Source of the DNA: Lachnospiraceae bacterium UBA4260 | GTDB lineage: Bacteria > Bacillota > Clostridia > Lachnospirales > Lachnospiraceae | NCBI GenBank assembly: GCA_002395235.1 | Contig: DGWK01000007.1 | Location: 6,197-70,196 of the forward strand | Direction of reading: 5' to 3' | Length of the DNA stretch: 64,000 bases | Shown here: one piece after another, positions 34,247 to 43,427 of the stretch | How the letters are laid out: every line of letters starts with the position of its first letter | Position numbering within the stretch: the first letter of the stretch is position 1 | Notes under the pieces: generated by a model | What the model saw: the letters and a program-made list of their open reading frames with translations, nothing else | What the model was told of the DNA's origin: nothing | The model's database searches: none | Position numbers and translations under genes: made by a program

Positions 34247-35755
34247 ATGAGAGTATTGAGCAGAGGCTGTATTTTTATTACAGAAAGACTGTTTGCATTA
34301 CTGATGGCGGCTGTTTACACTGCAACTCTGTTTCTGGACCGGAACATTGACAATATATTTGAGAATTACGCTCACTGGTCGAGTGGTGGATATTATGCGG
34401 CGGCAATTCTGATCCTGATGTTTTTGATCAAAGCTGCTGATCGAAGCAGAGGAAGACTGACTTTGAACAAAAGAGTGCTCGCACTGCTTATGACAGTTAT
34501 GGCGGTGCTTGTCGCTGTGTATCAGTACAAACTCTCGAGATGGATGCCTGTGAACATGGTGAGCGATTTTCAGGTCATCAGGGAAATGGCGATCAATCTG
34601 GCAGAAGGCGGCTCTTTTCAGGATCATCTTCACTACTTTCAGGTATATCCGAACAATGTGGGGATCGCTGTGCTCCTCTCCTTGATCTACAGGGTCGTCG
34701 GTAGTTGGAGAAATGTCATTTTTACAGGTTTGCTGGCGACGGATATTGCTGCTATCGTGACCGGACTGACCGTTTATAATTCTACGAAAAACACATGGGT
34801 CACTCTTTTGGCTTCTCTTTTGGGAGAACTTCTTATCGCAATGAACTGGAGAGCGGCGATTCCTTATACGGACAATTTCGGGCTTCTGTTCGTGTCAATC
34901 ATACTCTGGGTTTATACTTCAGGCCTGAGGAGGGAGTACAAGGCTCCGCTAATAGTTATATCGGGCATGATCGGCACATGGATTAAAATAACGGTCCTGA
35001 TCGTGCTGCTGGCACTTCTGATCGACGGTATCTTGAGGATGATGGCAGCACGTACCTTCTTTCCCGAGGGGAAAAAAGAATGGATCAGGACACTCTGTTC
35101 ACTTTTAGTTTGTTGTGCGATCTTTGCCGGTGGAATGGCTGCAGATAGGATGATCAGCCGGGAGTACGCATACGAACGGGACGAAAGCTGTGAAGTCGGG
35201 TGGCAGTACTATTTCATGATGGGGCAGGATGAGACCGGACTCGGCACGGTGATGGGGCAGAAATACCGCGAAAAGAAAGAGGAGATCGACAGTATCTATT
35301 CGACAAAAAAGGAGAGAATGTCCGCTTTTTACAACGAAGGAATGAAGTGGTTCAGAGAAAAAGGATTTTGGGGAAATGTCTTTTATTTCCTGGAGAAGAT
35401 TGATGTCAGTTATAATGACGGTCAGTTCAACGCGATTCAGAACTTTAAAGAAGATAACTTGAAACAGAACCGATTCTACAAACTGTATATCAAAGATGCG
35501 GAGTATAATTTCATTCTTTGCGATCTCATGCAAGTGACCTGGTTTCTGGTTCTTGTGATGATCGGACTTACGTGCTTTACGGGGCTGCGATACGCTGTTC
35601 CGGAGTGCGTCATACACAAGATCATCATACTTGGCATGACTTTGTATATTCTGTTGTTTGAGGACAGATCCAAGTATCTGTATATGTTTGTTCCCGCTTT
35701 TGTGGCACTCGCCGGCATATCTTTGGCGGACTATCTGAAAAAGAGGCAGCAATGA
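34247..35755 (+). CDS. Polytopic membrane protein, probable GT-C-type glycosyltransferase
   Basis: A 502-residue protein with about ten membrane helices. An extracytoplasmic loop after the third helix contains MVSDFQVIREMAINLAEGG, which resembles the first-loop acidic motif of GT-C enzymes, and the last part reads LFEDRSKYLYMFVPAFVALAG, resembling the conserved 'E.R..Y..P' end of PMT/ArnT-like proteins. A hydrophilic domain of about 130 residues lies between helices 8 and 9. GT-C enzymes use polyprenyl-phosphate sugars outside the membrane, so the GtrB-like and ArnC-like enzymes in this window are possible donors (inference). Start at 34247 (ATG); AAAGGTG is ten bases upstream. Codon use is more AT-rich than in ftsH before it. 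Confidence 0.6.
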   Translation: MRVLSRGCIFITERLFALLMAAVYTATLFLDRNIDNIFENYAHWSSGGYYAAAILILMFLIKAADRSRGRLTLNKRVLALLMTVMAVLVAVYQYKLSRWMPVNMVSDFQVIREMAINLAEGGSFQDHLHYFQVYPNNVGIAVLLSLIYRVVGSWRNVIFTGLLATDIAAIVTGLTVYNSTKNTWVTLLASLLGELLIAMNWRAAIPYTDNFGLLFVSIILWVYTSGLRREYKAPLIVISGMIGTWIKITVLIVLLALLIDGILRMMAARTFFPEGKKEWIRTLCSLLVCCAIFAGGMAADRMISREYAYERDESCEVGWQYYFMMGQDETGLGTVMGQKYREKKEEIDSIYSTKKERMSAFYNEGMKWFREKGFWGNVFYFLEKIDVSYNDGQFNAIQNFKEDNLKQNRFYKLYIKDAEYNFILCDLMQVTWFLVLVMIGLTCFTGLRYAVPECVIHKIIILGMTLYILLFEDRSKYLYMFVPAFVALAGISLADYLKKRQQ

Positions 35756-35863
35756 TTTGTCCCGGCGCGGCTTGCGGAATAACGTGTTGGCGCGGTGGAG
35801 TGGGAAATATCTTGGCGTGATGGTGTCATAGAGCAGAGATTTAACAGCGCGCCTTTGAAGGTA

Positions 35864-35906
35864 AAAAGCGCACGTGGACAAGGATTTCTGTTCCACTGTG
35901 CGCTTT
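35864..35906. terminator. Bidirectional terminator
   Basis: AAAAGCGCACGTGGA pairs with TCCACTGTGCGCTTTT (one bulged base). It separates the convergent genes at 34247 and 35959. Confidence 0.8.
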
Positions 35907-35958
35907 TCTTCATCATGGACGTCATCGACATATACTGTGTCGGAGTCTTTGTCACATC

Positions 35959-36213
35959 TCAGCCTTTAAGTCCTCTGCTCTGTCTGTCCATATCTTCCAC
36001 GACGATATCGTAGATCTCGCCGATCGTGGAGCAGTACTCCAGGACCTTCCAAGGTTCATTGGTATGATAGTGAATCTTGATCGGATCCCCGTCTCCGCCG
36101 ACAGCCAGCAGGCAGTCGCCCTTGAAGTGCTCTACGAAGTAATCATAGACTTCATCTTCATCCAGGTCATCTCCATCGATCAGGAGCTGCGTATCATATT
36201 TAAATTCAAGCAT
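35959..36213 (-). CDS. Small protein resembling the C-terminal domain of FakA/DAK-kinase-like proteins
   Basis: An 84-residue acidic protein. LLAVGGDGDPIKIHYHTNEPWKVLEYCSTIGEI (positions about 36-68) matches the piece 'VVGDEDLVKVHVHTnnPgkVLEyal.~Ge' found near the end of YloV/FakA fatty-acid kinases and DegV partner proteins. Those proteins are over 500 residues long; here only this domain is present, as a complete small gene with AGGAGG ten bases before its ATG. It is therefore either a stand-alone domain protein or a remnant; the intact start and ribosome site favour a real gene. No other Fak component lies nearby. Confidence 0.65.
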   Translation of the reverse strand: MLEFKYDTQLLIDGDDLDEDEVYDYFVEHFKGDCLLAVGGDGDPIKIHYHTNEPWKVLEYCSTIGEIYDIVVEDMDRQSRGLKG

Positions 36214-36377
36214 TTCGAAGTATCCTCCTTGTTATTACTTACAAACTACGAGTACAGTTTACCGAAAAGAAGGCATCAAATCAAGGAGTCCATCTATTCA
36301 ATGTGGGATTAAAAAAGACTTGGCTTTCCACTAGTGATTTTGGTCTTGTTCTTTGATTCTGGCGTCAGATAGATAAT

Positions 36378-36406
36378 TTGGACGCTACAAAAAAATATGT
36401 TATAAT
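36378..36406 (+). promoter_or_regulatory. Promoter for the MBOAT/SGNH pair
   Basis: TTGGAC at 36378-36383 and TATAAT at 36401-36406, 17 bases apart. The start codon follows about 50 bases downstream. Confidence 0.65.
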
Positions 36407-36456
36407 AAAACGAATATACCCAAAAGGCTTTCTGATAAATGACTCTGGGAGGAAAT

Positions 36457-37914
36457 ATGGGTTATACGACATTGGTTTACTATGCAATGGTGATTGTACT
36501 GCTGATCGTTTATTATGTGGTACCCAAGCGTCATAGATGGTTTGTACTGCTGCTTGGGAGTATATACTTCTACACGCAGGTTATTAGCAGTAAAAAGCAA
36601 TTGGCGGTATTCTTGCTATCAATAATAGTGAGTTACATAACAGGATTAATTCTGCAAAAGATTGGATCCTCTGCGAGCGTCACGACAAAGCGTGTGATTC
36701 TGTTTGTTGGGATATCGCTCACAGCGTTTCCGTTGATTCTTGTAAGGATCGGTGATTTTATTTGCGGCTCTATACTACATGTATCAAAAGTGAATTGGAT
36801 TGTTCCTGTTGGCTTATCATTTTATACACTTCAATTGGTTGCGTACCTCGCAGACATATACAAAGGTAAGATTAATGCGCAGACCAATCTGATGAAATAT
36901 GCTCTCTTTGTCACTTTCTTTCCCCAGATCATACAAGGCCCTATATCGCGATATAAGCAATTACAAAAGAGCTTATTTGATGGAAACAGCTTTGATCCGG
37001 ATAATATTATGAGGGGAATTCAGCTCGTTATATGGGGATTCTTTCTCAAGTATATGATCGCGGACAAAGCAGCTGTAATAGTCAATTCTGTTTTTGATAA
37101 TCATCACGCCTATGCAGGTGTATATGTCTGGATCGCGGCGATTCTTTACAGCATCCAGCTGTACGCGGATTTTTTATCATGCACGACCCTGTCACAAGGC
37201 GTTGCGGAAATGTTCGGGATCCATCTTGTGAATAATTTCAGCCATCCTTATTTTTCTGCTTCTGTCAAAGAGTTTTGGCGCAGATGGCATATGTCATTGA
37301 GCTTCTGGCTCAGAGATTATGTGTATATTCCGCTCGGCGGCAATAAAAAGGGAAGGCTGTTTAAATGGATCAACCTGATTATAACATTTTCGGTCAGCGG
37401 ATTATGGCATGGCGGCAGCTGGAAGTTTTTGGTATGGGGACTGCTGCATGCTTTTTACCAGATTATCGGAGAGGTCAGGCATGGAATAGCAGTAAAGTAT
37501 GACCTCATGTACTTTGAATTGAAAGATGACAGGGTCTCAGCTGCGCTTCATAAGATCGGAACTTTTTTCCTCGTTATGATGGCCTGGATCATTTTCAGAG
37601 CGGATACACTAAAGGTTTCCCTGAAAATGATCAGGAGCATGTTTACGACATTTAATCCATGGGTCCTTTTTGACGATTCACTGTTCAGACTCGGATTGAA
37701 CTGGAAGGAATGCGTTGTACTGCTGATTTCAATATTTGTTCTGTTCGGTGTCAGCAAAGTACAAGAGCGTGGAACAGTCATACGCGATTGGTTCGCCGGG
37801 CAAAATACTGTCGTCCGCTGGGGGATCTATTTAGCTGCGATATGGACAATATGGATATTTGGATCATATGGCTTTGGCTTCGATGCAAATGATTTCATAT
37901 ATGGAGGATTTTGA
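36457..37914 (+). CDS. MBOAT-family O-acyltransferase (AlgI/DltB-like)
   Basis: A 485-residue protein with about 11 membrane helices. It contains SFYTLQLVAYLADIYKG, FPQIIQGPISRYKQL, SVKEFWRRWHMSLSFWLRDYVYIPLGG, the active-site SGLWHGGSWKFLVWG with the invariant His, and GLLHAFYQ. These are the standard landmarks of AlgI-type MBOAT proteins, which pass acyl groups (usually acetyl) across the membrane to polysaccharide-modifying partners. The next gene is a typical SGNH partner. The ATG at 36457 with GGAGG is preferred over 36439. Base composition is clearly more AT-rich than that of the neighbouring genes, suggesting a different origin. Confidence 0.92.
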   Translation: MGYTTLVYYAMVIVLLIVYYVVPKRHRWFVLLLGSIYFYTQVISSKKQLAVFLLSIIVSYITGLILQKIGSSASVTTKRVILFVGISLTAFPLILVRIGDFICGSILHVSKVNWIVPVGLSFYTLQLVAYLADIYKGKINAQTNLMKYALFVTFFPQIIQGPISRYKQLQKSLFDGNSFDPDNIMRGIQLVIWGFFLKYMIADKAAVIVNSVFDNHHAYAGVYVWIAAILYSIQLYADFLSCTTLSQGVAEMFGIHLVNNFSHPYFSASVKEFWRRWHMSLSFWLRDYVYIPLGGNKKGRLFKWINLIITFSVSGLWHGGSWKFLVWGLLHAFYQIIGEVRHGIAVKYDLMYFELKDDRVSAALHKIGTFFLVMMAWIIFRADTLKVSLKMIRSMFTTFNPWVLFDDSLFRLGLNWKECVVLLISIFVLFGVSKVQERGTVIRDWFAGQNTVVRWGIYLAAIWTIWIFGSYGFGFDANDFIYGGF

Positions 37915-37919
37915 TCGTT

Positions 37920-39392
37920 ATGAAGCATTTAAAGAGCATAATAAGAAGTGCTGTTTTCCTTTCGATACTGGTCAGTTCGCTCCTTGCAATAAATCAGGTG
38001 CTGGTTCCGAAGTATTTTCTCAGGAACAACTCATGGCCGACCACAGCAACATATAAAACGTTTTATGATATGGAAAAAGACAGCATTGACGTTCTGTTTT
38101 TGGGCTCAAGTGTAGTTGTCAATGCGTTTATACCTCAGGAAATCTATAATGAATACGGAATCAGAAGCTATAATCTCGGAAGTGAGCAGCAAAGTATTTA
38201 CCTGAGCTATTATTGGCTTAAGGAAGCGCTTCGGTTTCAAAAACCGAAAGCTGTGGTCCTGGACTTGAAGTATATGTGGAATATTCATCCGAATGATGTA
38301 ATAAACACAGTTGAACCCTTAGCAAGAAAATGTTTGGACCCTATGAAGTGGTCTTCGGTAAAATTCGAAGCAGTGCATAATTTGTGTCAGTTAAATGAGT
38401 CACAGTCAGAGCTCAGCTTTTATCTTACAAATCTCAGATTTCACTCAAGATGGTCAGAAATACAGGAATATGATTTTAATGATGAAATGGTTAAATCATA
38501 TTCCCTTAAGGGATTTGGTCCCATGACAGCTAAAGGACCGGATTCATATACAACTTTTGAGCAGAAGGACAAGTCTGTTAAAACAGAATTCGCTCCGTTA
38601 ATGCAAGACTATTTGGACCGGATCACAGAACTTTGCAAGGAAAATGATATCCGGCTCATTTTGATCGATATTCCGGGAAACTATATGAACGATGCTGTAA
38701 ATAATACGCATACCGATTACGCGGAGAGGAATGGTATTGAGTATTATAATATGTGCAGCACCCTGTATTACAATCAGATAGGCGCAAAACTGCCGGAAGA
38801 AAATGCAGTTGGTCACAATAATATCTGGGGAGCAATTAAGACAAGCAGATTTATAGGTAAGATTCTGAGAGATGAATACGGCATAGGATCTGTATATGAC
38901 GAACAGTATGAAGCTTCACGGGAATACTACGAGCAAGTATTAAGCAGTTCAAATCTTGTCAGGATCACCGGCCAGGAAGAATACTTGAATGCACTGAAAA
39001 ATCCCAATTATGCTGTGTTTATAACCGCGCAGGGGGACGCTGCCGCGGTTTATAAACGGGAAGAAGTGAAAAACGGACTGAGTGATCTCGGACTTGAATG
39101 TAAATATACAGATGCTCCGGCTGATGCATATGCCGCTGTCGTAATAGGCGGAGAAGTGGCGGAAGAAGAGACTGCAGCGGAAAAACTGACATATGCGGGG
39201 GCATTCAGGAACCGGCATTCCGTTTATTCTATAGTGAGTTGCGGAAAGCTTTCGTCTTCGACAGCTTCCATAATAATAGAGGGAGGACAGTATTGCAGAA
39301 AAGAAAACGGATTAAATATTGCCGTTTACGATTTAAACACCTTTAAGGTGATCGATAAAGTAACATTTCGAGGAGATAAACTGGTGAGATAA
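37920..39392 (+). CDS. Membrane-anchored SGNH/GDSL-like protein, partner of MBOAT acyltransferase
   Basis: The 490-residue protein has one N-terminal membrane helix (SAVFLSILVSSLLAI) and an extracytoplasmic domain. DVLFLGSSVVVNAF near residue 60 supplies the nucleophile Ser of the SGNH fold, LILIDIPGNY near 245 is the Asn-type block, and GHNNIWGAIKTSRFIGKIL near 300 resembles the final Asp/His block. The last 150 residues carry a small alpha/beta region (ITGQEEYLNALKNPNY) of unknown role. Such proteins transfer the acetyl group supplied by MBOAT to a polysaccharide (compare AlgJ/AlgX). The start is uncertain: ATG at 37920 is twelve bases after GGAGG, while TTG at 37911 overlaps the previous stop. 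Confidence 0.78.
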   Translation: MKHLKSIIRSAVFLSILVSSLLAINQVLVPKYFLRNNSWPTTATYKTFYDMEKDSIDVLFLGSSVVVNAFIPQEIYNEYGIRSYNLGSEQQSIYLSYYWLKEALRFQKPKAVVLDLKYMWNIHPNDVINTVEPLARKCLDPMKWSSVKFEAVHNLCQLNESQSELSFYLTNLRFHSRWSEIQEYDFNDEMVKSYSLKGFGPMTAKGPDSYTTFEQKDKSVKTEFAPLMQDYLDRITELCKENDIRLILIDIPGNYMNDAVNNTHTDYAERNGIEYYNMCSTLYYNQIGAKLPEENAVGHNNIWGAIKTSRFIGKILRDEYGIGSVYDEQYEASREYYEQVLSSSNLVRITGQEEYLNALKNPNYAVFITAQGDAAAVYKREEVKNGLSDLGLECKYTDAPADAYAAVVIGGEVAEEETAAEKLTYAGAFRNRHSVYSIVSCGKLSSSTASIIIEGGQYCRKENGLNIAVYDLNTFKVIDKVTFRGDKLVR

Positions 39393-39420
39393 TACGTGCA
39401 ATGGCCGGAAGGAGACCTGA

Positions 39421-40035
39421 CTATCGGTCCCGCTTTCTTTTGTCAACTTCGATCCACTCGTCCAGTGTCAGCGGCGTATAGTCCGAATACATGCAGAAGC
39501 AGTTGATCATCTGGCAGGGAAGGTTATACTCCACGCCGTCTCTTCGGCGCCGCACCTGCCGGGAGGCGAGAGCGCGGGCCTGATCTATAAGCTCTTCGTC
39601 CCAAGTATTGTGGACATGGCCGTAAAGCATATAAGTTTTCGGCGCCCCGCTGCTTCCTCGCAGATACTGGCCGTTGTAGCACAGGATCGGGTAGTGGCAC
39701 AGAACTACTTTCCGGTGATTGTCATTGAGTTCCGCATAGGGGCGGATCCATTTAAAACGCGCGGCGTTGTATTCCTTCCGGCGTCCGAACGGGTCGTGAT
39801 TTCCCTCGATGAGATACAGGAATCCGTTGAGCTGTTCCAGAACATGGTTGGTCTCTTCGGCTCTTCCCAGCGAAAAATCGCCCAGGATGACCACTTCGTC
39901 GTTCCAGCGGACCTTTTTATTCCACTGCTCGATCATGTAATTATTCATTTCTTCGGCATTGGCAAAGCCCCTGCAGTCCATCTGGTAGTTGAGGCTTTCA
40001 TGGAAGAAATGACAGTCAGCAATATAGTAACGCAA
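39421..40035 (-). CDS. Calcineurin-like metallophosphoesterase
   Basis: A 204-residue cytoplasmic protein with the five metallophosphoesterase blocks: MRYYIADCHFFH (D-x-H at the start), VVILGDFSLG (GD), LYLIEGNHDPFG (GNH[DE]), VLCHYPIL (H) and YGHVHNT (GHxH). It belongs to the small bacterial phosphoesterase group with a HFFHxxL beginning, whose substrates are mostly unknown (cyclic or linear phosphodiesters have been suggested for relatives). It lies 50 bases downstream of the beta-mannosidase on the same strand and may share its transcript. Confidence 0.88.
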   Translation of the reverse strand: MRYYIADCHFFHESLNYQMDCRGFANAEEMNNYMIEQWNKKVRWNDEVVILGDFSLGRAEETNHVLEQLNGFLYLIEGNHDPFGRRKEYNAARFKWIRPYAELNDNHRKVVLCHYPILCYNGQYLRGSSGAPKTYMLYGHVHNTWDEELIDQARALASRQVRRRRDGVEYNLPCQMINCFCMYSDYTPLTLDEWIEVDKRKRDR

Positions 40036-40084
40036 TTCTTTGCTCCGTTTCCTGAACGCAATGCCTGCAATGCATGCCTTGCGT

Positions 40085-42724
40085 TCATTTTATGTCAAAT
40101 ACGCTTCGAACCCGTATCTGCCTTTCAAACGCGTCGCTTCGATCCGTAGAACCGCCTCTGCGCAGGATCTTCAGTGTCCTGGTCCCGGGCTCCATGTCGA
40201 AGAAATTATCTTCCGGTATAAGGCCAACGACCCCGTAAATCTCAACGCCCTTGGCGTAGGCAGAAGCCGTGACGGTGACGGTTCCTGCCGCTTCGTCTAC
40301 AGAAATCTGCAGCTTCGGATCGGCGAAATGATAGTGCTTGGGAGGTACAAAGAGCACGGTTCCGCTCTGTCCGCCCTGCTTCAGGCAATAGAAGAGATGG
40401 TGCTCGTAGGGATCGATCCACGACAGGTCCAGTCTCTCGCAGCTGCAGCTGCTGAAGGGGGCCGCGCAGATCTCTTCGCTGCCCTCCGCGACGATCCTGC
40501 CGAGGGGATCGTGCACCTGCCAGACCACTTCGTCGCGCACGGTCTCCCAGGTCTCGTTGCTGACGTTCAGAACGGCGCTGAAGCCGCGGGCCACGGCGCT
40601 GGAATCATCCGGCTCACTGATACAAGTCCGCCCCATGGAAGCCATGCTCTCCTCCGCGCAGCTTAAAAGAACCGGGGCAAAAAAGCGCTTAGCCGCATAG
40701 TGAAGCGCCTTGGGGCGATGGTAATAGTCCACGGAGGACCAGGAAGCCACCGGCCAGCAGTCGTTCAGCTGCCAGTAAACGGCGCCCATGCACCGGTCGT
40801 CTTGTCTGTTGCGCCGCAGATGCTCCACTCCGTATCGGATCGCGTCCGCCTGCAGAAGCTGAGACGCGTAAACCAGCAGTTCCAGACTGCCCGGATACAG
40901 GTAGTTCTGGGACAGGTACTGCAATATTTTGCCGCCCGCTCCGCCGTTCCTCTGGTGCATTTCCATGACGTAAGAGAAGACATTGCGGTCCTGCGGCAGC
41001 GTGAAGGACCGGATCGTGTCCATGCAGGGGAAGGACTGGAAGCCGAACTCGGACAAAAACCGGAAGAAATAGGAGCGGTAAGCCGTGAACGGCGCGTTTC
41101 CGTGCCAGACGTCCCAGTAGTGGACATCGCCGCGGTTCTCATCGCGCGGGTCGTCGAACTTTCCGCCGGAGGAAGGCGACGACGGCCAGTAAAAGGTGTC
41201 CGGGTCCTCCCGGCGCAGGATTTCCGGAATGATATATTCGTTCTGGATCAGGTAGTCCGCCCGCGTCTCGTCGGTGCCTTCATACTCCCCTTCGAGCGCA
41301 AACTGTTCCATCTCATTGTTGCCGCACCAGAGCCCGAGCGAGGCGTGGTGCCGGAGCCTTCGCACATTCTGCGCGATCTCCCGCGTGATGCTCTCCACAT
41401 AAGACGGCGTGATCTTGTAATTGGCGCAGGCAAACATCAGGTCCTGCCAGACCAGGAGCCCCTTCTCGTCACAAAGATCATAGAAATCGTCCTCCGGATA
41501 AAGGCCCCCGCCCCAGACGCGGATCACGTTGAAACCCGCGTCGGTGCACATCTGCAGCAGGTCTTCCGTCTTTTCGCGGCTCCTGTGTGCCAAAATATTG
41601 TCCTCGGGAATGTAATCCGCCCCCATGGCAAAGAAGGTCCGCCCGTTCACTTTCATGGCGAAGGTCTCGCCCCACTTGTCGGGCCTGCGCTGCACGGTGA
41701 CGGAGCGGAGGCCGATTCGTCTGACGATTCGGTCGGCTGCCGGAGCGGAAGCGATTTTGCCCTCTGCCGTGTCGGAGGCGATCAGGCCATCTGCCGGATC
41801 AGCAAGATCTCCGGTTTCGAGATAAACCGCCTCCACCTGATAGAGCGGCTGTTCACCCAGCCCATTAGGCCACCACAGCTGAGGATTCGGTACAGAGAAG
41901 GGAACGCCGTTTTGGAGCTGCATTTCTTCGCCGGACGGGGAGATCAGGCGGATCTTCAGACGGCCGTTTCGGTCATTAGAGATCTTTTCCGATCCTGCCG
42001 ACTGCGGGTCCTCTTCCATGCTCACCGAGACGGTGAGCTTCACCTTCACGTCCCCGGAGCGGGCCGTTTTCCATCCGTCGTCCGCTTCGTTAATAAGAAG
42101 CCCATCGGGTGTGCGCAGCTCCTGATGAATTCTTACATCCGCTATGCGCGCCTCATTCCATCCGAGCAGCGATACATCCCGCCAGATTCCCTGGTCGGGC
42201 AGCCTTGGACCCCAGTCCCAGCCGAACATAAAGTGCGCCTTTCGCAGGTGAGGAAAACCCCGCATGCTCTCATAGGAGCCGCCCAGATGGTGCTGCGCGT
42301 CTTTTTCCCTTATATATTTTGTCGGAGAAGAGAGATGAACGCGGAGCAGGTTATCATGAAGGCGCAGGATCCCGGCGACCTCGTACTCCCAGGTGCAGTG
42401 CATATTGTCCGCGTGCCCCAGCAGCACGTCGTTCAGATAGATGTCGGCGACGGTGTCGATCCCGTCAAACCTAAGGACCTGACGGCGGCTCTCCGTGATG
42501 CTCTCCGGCGCGTCAAACGCCTTTGTAAAGACATAGTCCCGCTCCATGAGCGGCAGTGCCTTAAGTTCATTGTCTCTGTAGTACGGGTCTTCCATAAGAC
42601 CTGCATCCTGCAGAAAAGAGTAGACGGAGCCGGGGATCGCGCCCGGGATCTCCTCACAGGGCATTCCTTCCCATGACAGTTTCCAAAGTCCGTTCAAAGA
42701 TTCTTTTATCATATGATTTTCCAT
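40085..42724 (-). CDS. GH2-family beta-mannosidase
   Basis: The 879-residue enzyme has the multi-domain GH2 layout: an N-terminal jelly-roll (LNGLWKLSWEG, PGSVYSFLQDAG, FDGIDTVADIYLND, GWDWGPRLP), an Ig-like domain, the TIM barrel, and C-terminal beta domains. In the barrel, NVIRVWGGGLYPEDDFYD and LWCGNNEMEQFALEG contain the Asn-Glu acid/base pair and SEFGFQSFP the nucleophile Glu. These segments match beta-mannosidases rather than beta-galactosidases. It removes terminal beta-linked mannose from oligosaccharides. No signal peptide is visible, so it acts inside the cell on imported sugars, but no transporter is next to it. Confidence 0.92.
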   Translation of the reverse strand: MENHMIKESLNGLWKLSWEGMPCEEIPGAIPGSVYSFLQDAGLMEDPYYRDNELKALPLMERDYVFTKAFDAPESITESRRQVLRFDGIDTVADIYLNDVLLGHADNMHCTWEYEVAGILRLHDNLLRVHLSSPTKYIREKDAQHHLGGSYESMRGFPHLRKAHFMFGWDWGPRLPDQGIWRDVSLLGWNEARIADVRIHQELRTPDGLLINEADDGWKTARSGDVKVKLTVSVSMEEDPQSAGSEKISNDRNGRLKIRLISPSGEEMQLQNGVPFSVPNPQLWWPNGLGEQPLYQVEAVYLETGDLADPADGLIASDTAEGKIASAPAADRIVRRIGLRSVTVQRRPDKWGETFAMKVNGRTFFAMGADYIPEDNILAHRSREKTEDLLQMCTDAGFNVIRVWGGGLYPEDDFYDLCDEKGLLVWQDLMFACANYKITPSYVESITREIAQNVRRLRHHASLGLWCGNNEMEQFALEGEYEGTDETRADYLIQNEYIIPEILRREDPDTFYWPSSPSSGGKFDDPRDENRGDVHYWDVWHGNAPFTAYRSYFFRFLSEFGFQSFPCMDTIRSFTLPQDRNVFSYVMEMHQRNGGAGGKILQYLSQNYLYPGSLELLVYASQLLQADAIRYGVEHLRRNRQDDRCMGAVYWQLNDCWPVASWSSVDYYHRPKALHYAAKRFFAPVLLSCAEESMASMGRTCISEPDDSSAVARGFSAVLNVSNETWETVRDEVVWQVHDPLGRIVAEGSEEICAAPFSSCSCERLDLSWIDPYEHHLFYCLKQGGQSGTVLFVPPKHYHFADPKLQISVDEAAGTVTVTASAYAKGVEIYGVVGLIPEDNFFDMEPGTRTLKILRRGGSTDRSDAFERQIRVRSVFDIK

Positions 42725-42889
42725 TTCATTCTATGCCTGCCCGGCTTGCTTTTCGAGCCTTGAATTACATACATTGTAGCAAAAGTATAGCATGCCTGGG
42801 CAAGGATTCTCGGTGGTTCTATTTTTTGAGAAGCTTACAGAGGCAGTTGGATTATTGCGGCACTTTTCAAAGGATAGACTAACTCCCTA

Positions 42890-42918
42890 TTGCAATATAC
42901 CCTATGGGGGTATATAAT
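42890..42918 (+). promoter_or_regulatory. csoR-copA promoter with CsoR-type operator in the spacer
   Basis: TTGCAA at 42890-42895, TATAAT at 42913-42918, spacing 17. TACCCTATGGGGGTA at 42898-42912 fills the spacer and matches the known CsoR operator pattern of C-rich and G-rich half-sites. Repressor bound here would block RNA polymerase until copper releases it. Confidence 0.85.
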
Positions 42919-42978
42919 GAGCACGAACAATCGAAACAGGATCATGTTCGAAGCAGAAGGACGTAAGGAGACACAAGA

Positions 42979-43353
42979 ATGCAGATTGAAAGGTCCGGCG
43001 CCCAGGCAGCGCCCGAAATAAAGAGCAGTAAATCCGGCGCCGATGAGGCGCAGGCCACAAAGATACCTGCCTGCTGCCGCACCAAGGTCCGCTCCGAGAA
43101 GGAGCAGAAGGACCTGATCAACCGCCTCAACAGGATCGAGGGGCAGGTGCGCGGAATCCGCCGCATGCTGGAGGAGGACGCCTACTGCATCGATATCATC
43201 AACCAGGTGGCGGCCGCCAACGCGGCACTCAACAGCTTTACAAAGGTACTGCTCGCCAATCATATCCACACCTGCGTGACGGAGGATGTGCAGGCGGGGA
43301 ACAGCGAAAAAGTGGACGAGCTGGTGAAGACGCTGCAGAAGCTGATGAAATAA
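42979..43353 (+). CDS. csoR: Copper-sensing CsoR-family transcriptional repressor
   Basis: A 124-residue helical regulator. RLNRIEGQVRGIRRMLEED is the family signature, DAYCIDIINQ carries the first copper-binding Cys, and NHIHTCVTE carries the His and second Cys, giving the Cys-His-Cys site of copper sensors in this family. The first 35 residues are a variable extension that includes a CC pair. Apo-CsoR represses its own operon and copper lets go of the DNA. It is followed after 74 bases by copA, and the promoter in front has a typical CsoR site, so copper is the most likely inducer. Confidence 0.93.
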   Translation: MQIERSGAQAAPEIKSSKSGADEAQATKIPACCRTKVRSEKEQKDLINRLNRIEGQVRGIRRMLEEDAYCIDIINQVAAANAALNSFTKVLLANHIHTCVTEDVQAGNSEKVDELVKTLQKLMK

Positions 43354-43427
43354 CAAAGGATGAGCGCGCATGAGGGCGCCCATCTTCAGAAGCAATGCCT
43401 CCGGCATGGCTTCGGGAAGGAACAATT

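Noticed and set aside
40700..42676. 658-residue open frame on the plus strand
   Set aside because: Antisense to the GH2 beta-mannosidase; no domain, no ribosome site, and composition typical of a shadow frame.
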